The position numbers were made by a program, and so were the translations under genes. Below are positions 7,148 to 12,846 of a stretch of DNA of 12,846 nucleotides, piece by piece. The notes under the pieces were generated by a model. It saw only the letters and a program-made list of their open reading frames with translations, had not been told where the DNA came from and did no database searches. Within the stretch, counting starts at the first letter, position 1. The number at the start of each line of letters is the position of its first letter. The DNA is from Chitinophagaceae bacterium (GTDB taxonomy: Bacteria > Bacteroidota > Bacteroidia > Chitinophagales > Chitinophagaceae), in the NCBI GenBank assembly GCA_947459455.1, contig CANHEC010000019.1, positions 1 to 12,846 of the forward strand, given 5' to 3'.

Positions 7148-8254
7148 CTAAGCACCCTTTACACCTATTAAATGCTTCAGTTGCTGTAGTTGTGGCTGCT
7201 GTTGGTAGTGTTGCAAATAGTGCTGGCGCCCTTGCTGGCAGTATTGGGTATACAAATGCGGCGCCTGCAGCAGCAATGTAAATACCTGCTGAAAGGCTGC
7301 TACCCACTCGTCGGCACTGTGTCCATTCACCAGCCAGCCGGTGCGTTGGTGCTGTACCAGTTCGGGCAGTGCATCTACTGCCGATACCATGGCCAATCGG
7401 CCATGCATCATGGCTTCAATGGCTACCATACCAAAGGCTTCCGCCCGGGTAGCCATCATGGCTACATGGCATTGCGCAAAGGCGGCATCTATTTGTGAAT
7501 AATGCAGGGCGCCCAGCCACTGCACCAGCGGCGCCAAGGGCTGGCATTGTGCGGCCAATGCATCGGCCTGACTGCCGCTGCCGGCCAGGCGCAGCTCAAA
7601 ACTGCCCGGCGGAAAATGCTGGCTGGCTGCCACAAAGCCTTGCATCATGTCGGCCGTGTTTTTGCCGGTGTCTACCCGCCCGGGGCAAAAGAAAACAAAC
7701 GGTGGACCGGCGGGTGGTGGCGGTGTGCGGAGTCCGCGGTCGGCCAGCGCATTGGGCACCACCACCGTGCGGGCAGCTGGGTAGCCAAATACCCGCGTCA
7801 GGTCGTTGGCTGCAAACCGGCTGACACAAATAATCTGGTGAAAACTGCGATACAGCAACCGCTTTCGCCAGCGGTGCCAGGCTGCCCGCATGGGGTGGTA
7901 GGCATTGTCTGCCACGGCAGCCTGGTAGGCGCTGTGGTAATAGGCAAGGCGACGGGGTGTGCCAGCCCAGCTACCGGCCAGTGCGGCTACGCCTACGGCA
8001 GCTGCATGTGCCAGTAAACAGTCAATTTGCTCGGTTTTCAACAGCCGATACAGGAACAGGCAGGAGGCCCACCCGGTAGGACGGCGCTGCGGCCATCGCA
8101 ACAGGGTAAGGCCGGCGGTATCGGACTCTTCATCGGGCTGGTGGTGCGATATAAACCATACCCGGTGGCCCTCGCCAGCCAGTTGGCGAGCCAGTTGCTT
8201 CGAACTATCGGCATACGAAAAACTGCTGTAGTTGTGGCAAATGACAATATTCAT
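7148..8254 (-). CDS. Glycosyltransferase family 4
   Basis: 368 residues from the ATG at 8252-8254. The N-terminus MNIVICHNYS is followed by the small-residue stretch and GHRVWFIS (29-36) of a GT-B acceptor domain. Then come YYHSAY (105-110), IICVSRFAANDL (141-152), VVVPNAL (164-170), the donor-domain loop FFCPGRVDTGKNT (188-200), LRLAGSGSQ (221-229) and the E-x7-E pair E272 and E280 in EAFGMVAIE. It is a soluble cytoplasmic sugar transferase of unknown donor and linkage. An in-frame TTG at 8276-8278 would add 8 residues but falls in a -7-type box, so it is not used here. This is the first gene of the leftward block and diverges from the glycosyltransferase gene at 8372. The C-terminus is glutamine-rich, which looks compositional rather than functional. 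Confidence 0.92.
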   Translation of the reverse strand: MNIVICHNYSSFSYADSSKQLARQLAGEGHRVWFISHHQPDEESDTAGLTLLRWPQRRPTGWASCLFLYRLLKTEQIDCLLAHAAAVGVAALAGSWAGTPRRLAYYHSAYQAAVADNAYHPMRAAWHRWRKRLLYRSFHQIICVSRFAANDLTRVFGYPAARTVVVPNALADRGLRTPPPPAGPPFVFFCPGRVDTGKNTADMMQGFVAASQHFPPGSFELRLAGSGSQADALAAQCQPLAPLVQWLGALHYSQIDAAFAQCHVAMMATRAEAFGMVAIEAMMHGRLAMVSAVDALPELVQHQRTGWLVNGHSADEWVAAFQQVFTLLLQAPHLYTQYCQQGRQHYLQHYQQQPQLQQLKHLIGVKGA

Positions 8255-8371
8255 ACGGTACGCTACTGGGGCAATCAAATATAGCAGCAGGTATGGCTTA
8301 GTATGCTCATTTTATACACGCACCTGCCGGGCAAGCACCGCAGCCAATACTTTTGCCGCCATCCTGTCGTC
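8255..8371. promoter_or_regulatory. Divergent intergenic promoter region
   Basis: This 117-bp gap lies between the two divergent gene blocks, and both probably start transcription here. On the minus strand TATATTTG at 8283-8276 fully matches TAnnTTTG and leaves 21 nt before the leftward ATG. On the plus strand TACTTTTG at 8348-8355 also matches fully and leaves 16 nt before the ATG at 8372. Neither has a recognisable -33 TTTG. Two perfect boxes, each facing its own gene, make functional promoters more likely than chance. Confidence 0.55.
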
Positions 8372-9514
8372 ATGAGTTTTGTAGTTGTCACCCATGCGCC
8401 GCTCAGTTATCATGGCGGAAAAATTTACGGATATGCTCCCTACATCCGGGAGATGAATATCTGGTGCCGGCATGTGTCTTCGGCCATTTTTGTGTGCCCG
8501 GCCGAGGCCTACAATGAGCAGGACCTGCTGATGGCGCTGGAGGCGCCGGCTAGGTTCAGGCACATCGTCATCCCCGATTTTAACCTGCTGGGCTGGCGCA
8601 ATGTGCTGAAAGCGATTCCTGCCATCCTTGTTTGCAGCGTCAAAATCATTTGGGCCATGCTGCTGGCCAGTCATATTCACCTGCGTTGCCCGGGCAATAT
8701 GGGACTGCTGGGCTGTGTGTGGCAGATCTTTTTCCCCTGGAAACCGAAAACGGCGAAGTATGCCGGCAACTGGGATTGGAACAGCCAACAGCCGACTACC
8801 TACCGCTGGCAGCAGCGCATTTTATCGAACACCTGGCTGACGCACCGCATGCAGGCACTGGTGTATGGCGAATGGCCCGGGGCTACCCGCAATATCAAGG
8901 CATTTTTTACGGCTACTTATAGTGAGGCAGATAAGGTGCCAACGCCGCCGCGGCCGCTCAAGGGCAGCATCCAACTCATGTTTGCCGGCACGTTCAGCCC
9001 GGGCAAGCAGCCGCTTTTGTCGGTACAAGTAGCACAGGCGCTACAGCAGGCAGGCCACCCGGTGGTGCTGCACATGTTTGGCGCCGGCGAGCAGTGGCAG
9101 GCTGTAGCCGACTATGTGCAGGCGCATGACCTGTCGCAGGTGGTGCAGCTACACGGCAACCAGCCAGCGTCGGTAGTAAAGGCGCATTTTCAGCAAAGCC
9201 ATTTTCTGCTGTTCATTTCACGGTCAGAAGGATGGCCCAAAGTGGTGGCTGAAAGCATGTTTTGGGGTTGTGTACCCATTACCTCGGCCGTAAGCTGCGT
9301 GCCGCAAATGGCAGGGCAGGGCAGCCGCGGTACGCTGGTGACAGACAAGGTAGAAGAGATCGTCGCTGCTATTGAAAACTGGCTGCAGCATCCTGCCGCC
9401 TACGCTGCCGCCAGCCAGGAAGGCATGACTTGGTCGCGACAGTTCACACTGGAAAAATTTGAAACTGAAATAGTCGCCTTGTTGGGCAAACAAGCGACCC
9501 CCAACCGGCATTAA
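8372..9514 (+). CDS. Glycosyltransferase, GT4/GT-B type
   Basis: 380 residues from the ATG at 8372. The N-terminus MSFVVVTHAPLSYHGGKIYG is a plausible GT-B first strand plus glycine loop. A rather hydrophobic stretch at about 80-125 includes HLRCPGNMGLLG, which may be a membrane-associating or acceptor-binding part. The donor domain opens with IQLMFAGTFSPGKQP (200-214), then VVLHMFGAGEQW, VQLHGNQP and SRSEGWPKVVAE, where E286 and E294 form the E-x7-E pair. An upstream in-frame ATG at 8303 would add 23 residues rich in His and Arg that do not look like this fold, and a -7-type box lies between the two ATGs, so the shorter form is preferred. It leads the rightward block, 40 bp before the polymerase-like gene. 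Sugar specificity is unknown. Confidence 0.88.
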   Translation: MSFVVVTHAPLSYHGGKIYGYAPYIREMNIWCRHVSSAIFVCPAEAYNEQDLLMALEAPARFRHIVIPDFNLLGWRNVLKAIPAILVCSVKIIWAMLLASHIHLRCPGNMGLLGCVWQIFFPWKPKTAKYAGNWDWNSQQPTTYRWQQRILSNTWLTHRMQALVYGEWPGATRNIKAFFTATYSEADKVPTPPRPLKGSIQLMFAGTFSPGKQPLLSVQVAQALQQAGHPVVLHMFGAGEQWQAVADYVQAHDLSQVVQLHGNQPASVVKAHFQQSHFLLFISRSEGWPKVVAESMFWGCVPITSAVSCVPQMAGQGSRGTLVTDKVEEIVAAIENWLQHPAAYAAASQEGMTWSRQFTLEKFETEIVALLGKQATPNRH

Positions 9515-9554
9515 CCGCTATTTTCGTTCCCACCAAGCTATTTTGTAGTCGCCC
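9515..9554 (+). repeat. Short direct repeat in the gap before the polymerase-like gene
   Basis: GCTATTTT occurs at 9517-9524 and again at 9537-9544, exactly 20 bp apart. It may be a remnant promoter or a binding site with two-turn spacing. It is short enough to be coincidental, and no complete TAnnTTTG box is present. Confidence 0.25.
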
Positions 9555-11042
9555 ATGTTTGAATTATTGAGAAGAGAGAAGCTGTCGATGTTCTGGCTGA
9601 TTTTTCATGCCGGCATTGGCTTTGCGTCGGTGAGCAGCAAGTGGGTACTCATTGGTTGGTTTTACGTTTTGCTGTTGAGCCTGGTGGTAGAAGTATTTAC
9701 CAAACGTACCGAAGGGCAAATGGCCCTCGTCTACTTTTTGGGCTATGCCATGGGGGTGGAGGTGTTGGCCCGTGGTATCAAGGCTACGCCTTTTATACCC
9801 GACCAAATGGGTAAATACCTGGGGGTAGCCATGTTTGGTTTCGGGCTTGCGCTAGGCGGGCCTATCAAGCGGCTGTCTTTGTATGGTGTAGGTATGCTGG
9901 TGTTGTCGCTGCCGGCACTGGCCATTGCGCCGGAGTATACCCGGGCGCAGATCGTGTTCAATTACTTTGGTCCGCTGGCATTGTTTCTGGGCGTCATCTT
10001 TTGTTCCCGCCAAATCATGACGTTTGTCGATTTCCGAAGCCTGGTTCGGGTGATCGTGTACTCCATTTTCGCACTGGCCTGCTTTGCGCTGTTCAAAGCT
10101 GCTGAGTTCGAAAAAATTGAGTATGGCCTCACGGCCAACTTTGAAACCTCGGGCGGCAAAATCACCAACCAGGTGGCTACACTTTTTGGCACGGGTATTT
10201 GCCTGATGCTACTCATGTTCATCACCAACCAGCGGCTGTTCCGTTTCAAATGGATGGACCTGGTAGTACTGGGCTTCTTGCTGGTGCGTGGCCTGCTCAC
10301 GTTTTCGCGGGGTGGCATGGGTACGGTGTTGCTGGTGGTATTCGCCATCATCATTTTTCCGAAGGCCAAAGCAGCCTGGCAAGACCGGGAGATCCAGTTC
10401 AGGCAACTCAAGGCCGGGCCGTTGGTCATTGCACTGGTGTTTCTGTTGGGGTCCTTTTACCTCATTAATGAGTATACCAACAATTTTCTGCTGTACCGAT
10501 ACCAGGGTAAAACACAGCGAAGCCTTCAAACTGGTTTTGACCAATCGGTAGATATTGACCAGGTGACTTCGGGCCGGTATACCATCCTGATGTCGGATAT
10601 CAATATGTTTATCGGCAACCCCGCCGTGGGCGTGGGGGTGGGGCACTCATCGGTACTGCGGGCCGAGTATGGCGGGCCGGCTGGCACCGCTGCCCACCTC
10701 GAAATGACGCGACTGCTGGCCGAGCACGGCATCCCCGGGCTTATATTGGTCATCATGATTTACATCTATCCGTTTGCCATGGTCGGCTCGGAGCCCAACA
10801 ACTACCGACGACTCATTATGCTGGTGTTTATCATCACAGCATTGTCAGCCACTTTTCACAGCGCCATGCGTACCATGGCTACGCCGCTGCTGTTTGCGTT
10901 TGCGTTTATCAATTATGTGCCCACCAACTTCGACTGGCGAGGGGCATTGGTAGCTACCCAGGCGCAGGCACGGCAAACAGTGCGCCGGGGGCTGACACCG
11001 CGCCGGCGTGTACAGGGTCGCCCGCCGGTGGCCAATCCGTAG
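9555..11042 (+). CDS. Polytopic O-antigen polymerase/ligase-like protein (Wzy_C/WaaL type)
   Basis: 495 residues, dominated by hydrophobic segments. Likely membrane helices lie at about 30-48, 57-72, 88-102, 108-124, 135-150, 165-181, 208-224, 234-248, 254-268, 288-304, 395-410, 419-432 and 441-453. The motif LTFSRGGMG (248-256) ends a helix. A long periplasmic loop (about 305-394) contains SGRYTILMSDINMFIGNP (339-356), GVGVGHS (359-365) and AAHLEMTRLLAEHGIPG (379-395). The NP.-GvG-G and H.E motifs are characteristic of the Wzy_C family, shared by O-antigen polymerases, O-antigen ligases and other bactoprenol-linked polymer enzymes. It would act at the periplasmic face of the inner membrane on undecaprenyl-linked units. 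Polymerase versus ligase cannot be settled by motif. The basic tail (about 473-489) is cytoplasmic by the positive-inside rule. It follows the GT by 40 bp and precedes the AsnB-like gene by 18 bp. Confidence 0.88.
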   Translation: MFELLRREKLSMFWLIFHAGIGFASVSSKWVLIGWFYVLLLSLVVEVFTKRTEGQMALVYFLGYAMGVEVLARGIKATPFIPDQMGKYLGVAMFGFGLALGGPIKRLSLYGVGMLVLSLPALAIAPEYTRAQIVFNYFGPLALFLGVIFCSRQIMTFVDFRSLVRVIVYSIFALACFALFKAAEFEKIEYGLTANFETSGGKITNQVATLFGTGICLMLLMFITNQRLFRFKWMDLVVLGFLLVRGLLTFSRGGMGTVLLVVFAIIIFPKAKAAWQDREIQFRQLKAGPLVIALVFLLGSFYLINEYTNNFLLYRYQGKTQRSLQTGFDQSVDIDQVTSGRYTILMSDINMFIGNPAVGVGVGHSSVLRAEYGGPAGTAAHLEMTRLLAEHGIPGLILVIMIYIYPFAMVGSEPNNYRRLIMLVFIITALSATFHSAMRTMATPLLFAFAFINYVPTNFDWRGALVATQAQARQTVRRGLTPRRRVQGRPPVANP

Positions 11043-11060
11043 CATTCAAGCTGTACTGGC

Positions 11061-12710
11061 ATGATTGGTGTCAATTTTTTTCACGACTCATCGTCAGCGC
11101 AGGGCGCCAAAGCGCCTGGCTGTTTTCGTCCCTACGAGCAGTACCCCATCGAACACCTGGCTTTTGAAGAAGCACAACTATGGTGGGAAGGTCGTTGCTC
11201 CCTGTCAACACATCAGCGCCACGAATACCTCCGGCAAATAGCCGCGGCTGCCACCCGGGCCGATTGGTTGGCTTGTCAGCCATTCATCGCCCAACTGCAG
11301 GAAGCCGGCGGCGAGTTTGCCTGCTGGTTGCTGGCCGGCGAGCATCTGTTGTTTTTTAATGATTGGCTGGGCCGCTTGCCGGTATACCGCTATCAGCACC
11401 AGCAGCAATTGTTTATTGGTCGCAGCCTGCATGTATTGTTTCAGCAGGTACCAAAGTGCCCCGATCGGCTGGGACTGGCCCAGTACCTGTGGGCCGGCTA
11501 CAGCATTGGCCAGCGCACCATTTTTCAGCACGTAGCGCCGGTAGCGCCGGGTAGTACACTGCTATGGCACCTGCCTTCCGGCAGCCTTGTACAGCAGCAG
11601 TCTGCTGTGCTGCAAATGGACCAGTACGATGGCCGCCCCAAAGAAGCGCATGCTGCCCGATTGCATGAGCTGTTTCTGGCTTCCTGCCGGCGGCTGCAGA
11701 CTACCGGGCCAAACAACTGGCACCTTTCTTTATCGGGCGGGCAAGACTCGAAGGCTGTACTGGCCGGTATGCAGCAAGCCGGGGCTCGTTTGCAGAGTTC
11801 ATCGTTTTTGCTGTCGGGTGCCGAACGTGATGTGCAGTTGGCCAGCGCCCTCGCAGTCCGTGCAGCTGTTCCCTGGGAGGCATTTACAATAGGCAGCAAC
11901 TGCCAGGAGGATGTGCAATGGTTGATCGCACTGAAGCAAGGACTGAACTACAGCGGCATGGCTTTTATAAAATGCTATCTCGAACAGGTAGCAGCAGCAC
12001 ATGCTGGGGCCACCCTGCTCACTGGTGATGGTGGCGATGTGATCCTGCCTTACTTCGGTGAAGCCAGTACGCCGCGTTCCGCCGACGACCTCGTCCGCAC
12101 CTTGCTTCGGCGCCACGCCATTGCTTCGCCCACCATGGCAGCCGCCGTGGCTGGTATTGGTGCTGATGAGCTGGCGCAATCCATTTACGACCTGATAGCC
12201 ACCTACCCTGAAGCCGACAGAAATGACCAGAGTGTGCACTTCGCCTTTTGCGAACGCATCGGCAAGGCATATTTTGAGGGCGAAGACCGCAACCGTTATT
12301 TTATTTGGTGCACCACGCCGTTTTACGATCCTGCGCTGGTAAAGGCGGCTATGGCCGTGCCGCAGGTATTCAAAAGGAACTACAGCTTGTACTACCAATG
12401 GCTGCGGTTGGTATGCCCCGATTGGGCCCATTTGCCCGATGCCGGCGGCGGCAGGCCTGGTGGTTGGTATTTTCATGGCAGAAAATGGGTGCGTGAAAAT
12501 TTCAGGAGTACAGCCCCGTTTGTCAAATCATCATTGCGCCTGATGAATAAATGGCTGCAACCGTCGGCTGGCGCTGCTACCAAAGCCATGTTGCCTGTGC
12601 CACCCGGCTTGCAGACGGCCTGTGATGAAACCGCCTGGCGGGCCCTGGCCAGTCGAGGTGGACAAGAGACCCACTTGTATCTTCAAACCCTTTCAAACGT
12701 TTTTAGCTGA
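11061..12710 (+). CDS. Asparagine-synthetase-like protein with degenerate glutaminase domain
   Basis: 549 residues. The synthetase part keeps the pyrophosphatase loop LSLSGGQDSKAVLAGM (222-237), TGDGGDV (321-327) and TPFYDPALVKAAMAVP (419-434), the last equivalent to the REPFLD segment. The N-terminal part keeps a trace of the Ntn fold, with LLFFNDWLGRLPVY (96-109) and LFIGRSLHVL (117-126) corresponding to the RDRFGVKPFYY and FASEIKSL strands of AsnB. The nucleophile is absent: residue 2 is Ile (MIGVNFF) instead of Cys, and the RGPD and NGE motifs are not present. It therefore should not hydrolyse glutamine, and would need free ammonia, another amine, or another amidotransferase subunit. It might also form a different acyl-adenylate product. 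It lies 18 bp after the polymerase-like gene, and its TGA overlaps the next ATG by one base. The function is unknown. Confidence 0.88.
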   Translation: MIGVNFFHDSSSAQGAKAPGCFRPYEQYPIEHLAFEEAQLWWEGRCSLSTHQRHEYLRQIAAAATRADWLACQPFIAQLQEAGGEFACWLLAGEHLLFFNDWLGRLPVYRYQHQQQLFIGRSLHVLFQQVPKCPDRLGLAQYLWAGYSIGQRTIFQHVAPVAPGSTLLWHLPSGSLVQQQSAVLQMDQYDGRPKEAHAARLHELFLASCRRLQTTGPNNWHLSLSGGQDSKAVLAGMQQAGARLQSSSFLLSGAERDVQLASALAVRAAVPWEAFTIGSNCQEDVQWLIALKQGLNYSGMAFIKCYLEQVAAAHAGATLLTGDGGDVILPYFGEASTPRSADDLVRTLLRRHAIASPTMAAAVAGIGADELAQSIYDLIATYPEADRNDQSVHFAFCERIGKAYFEGEDRNRYFIWCTTPFYDPALVKAAMAVPQVFKRNYSLYYQWLRLVCPDWAHLPDAGGGRPGGWYFHGRKWVRENFRSTAPFVKSSLRLMNKWLQPSAGAATKAMLPVPPGLQTACDETAWRALASRGGQETHLYLQTLSNVFS

Positions 12711-12846
12711 TGCAGGTACTGCTGTTATTGCCAGGAACGCCGGTGGCCCCCGAGGCACTGCCTGCGCACCAGTTGGTACAAGGGCAAGACCTGCATGGAA
12801 AAGCCCATTGGTTTGCCCGCAGCGAACTGGTAAACAACCTGCTGAC
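12710..12846 (+). CDS. Start of an unidentified gene, C-terminus outside window
   Basis: An ATG at 12710-12712 shares its A with the TGA stop of the previous gene. This TGATG arrangement implies translational coupling and makes the start credible. Forty-five codons are visible, beginning MQVLLLLPGTPVAPEALPAH, then a polar stretch. The opening beta-strand and glycine turn would fit the first strand of another GT-B glycosyltransferase, but too little is present to assign a family. Confidence 0.65.
   Translation, partial: MQVLLLLPGTPVAPEALPAHQLVQGQDLHGKAHWFARSELVNNLL

Noticed and set aside
11061..12710. Lasso-peptide or RiPP cyclase with a nearby precursor
   Set aside because: The AsnB-like fold fits, but no leader peptidase, RiPP recognition protein or small precursor frame is visible next to it. 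The neighbours are glycan genes.
1..12846. CRISPR arrays, insertion sequences, tRNA or rRNA genes, phage or integrase genes
   Set aside because: No regularly spaced repeats, transposase motifs, terminal inverted repeats or RNA-gene signatures were seen on either strand.

Overview
The window looks like part of a surface-polysaccharide (O-antigen, capsule or exopolysaccharide) biosynthesis locus. The source is probably a Bacteroidota bacterium, perhaps of the Chitinophagaceae. Three things point there: no start codon has a clear Shine-Dalgarno sequence, several gaps carry the Bacteroidota-type -7 box TAnnTTTG, and the DNA is moderately GC-rich with glutamine-rich proteins. The family assignment is an inference and was not tested by any search.

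Layout. Two gene blocks diverge from a 117-bp gap at 8255-8371. The leftward block, read from 8254 down to 1, holds a GT4 glycosyltransferase (7148-8254), a second GT4 glycosyltransferase (5936-7096), a 480-aa GT-B-like protein that I cannot name (4482-5924), a hydrolysing UDP-GlcNAc 2-epimerase of the NeuC/LegG type (3247-4404), a CMP-nonulosonate synthetase of the NeuA/LegF type (2531-3244), a glutamine-dependent asparagine-synthetase-family amidotransferase (812-2521), and the N-terminal 268 residues of a paralogue of the 480-aa protein (1-806, cut by the window edge). The rightward block holds a GT4-like glycosyltransferase (8372-9514), a polytopic Wzy/WaaL-type O-antigen polymerase or ligase (9555-11042), an asparagine-synthetase-like protein without the glutaminase cysteine (11061-12710), and the first 45 codons of a further gene (12710 onward).

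How the genes may work together (inference). The NeuC and NeuA homologues suggest that a nonulosonic acid (sialic or legionaminic type) is made and activated as a CMP-sugar. The condensing synthase (NeuB/LegI) is not in the window. The AsnB-type enzyme between the activation gene and one of the paralogous transferases could amidate a carboxyl group on the sugar. The GTs would assemble a repeat unit and the Wzy-like protein would polymerise or ligate it. The rightward block has a second, structurally divergent AsnB-like protein that cannot use glutamine in the usual way. This is the least conventional component here.

No tRNA, rRNA, CRISPR array, insertion sequence or phage gene was seen. Nearly all the DNA is coding; the only sizeable non-coding stretches are 4405-4481, 7097-7147, 8255-8371 and 9515-9554.
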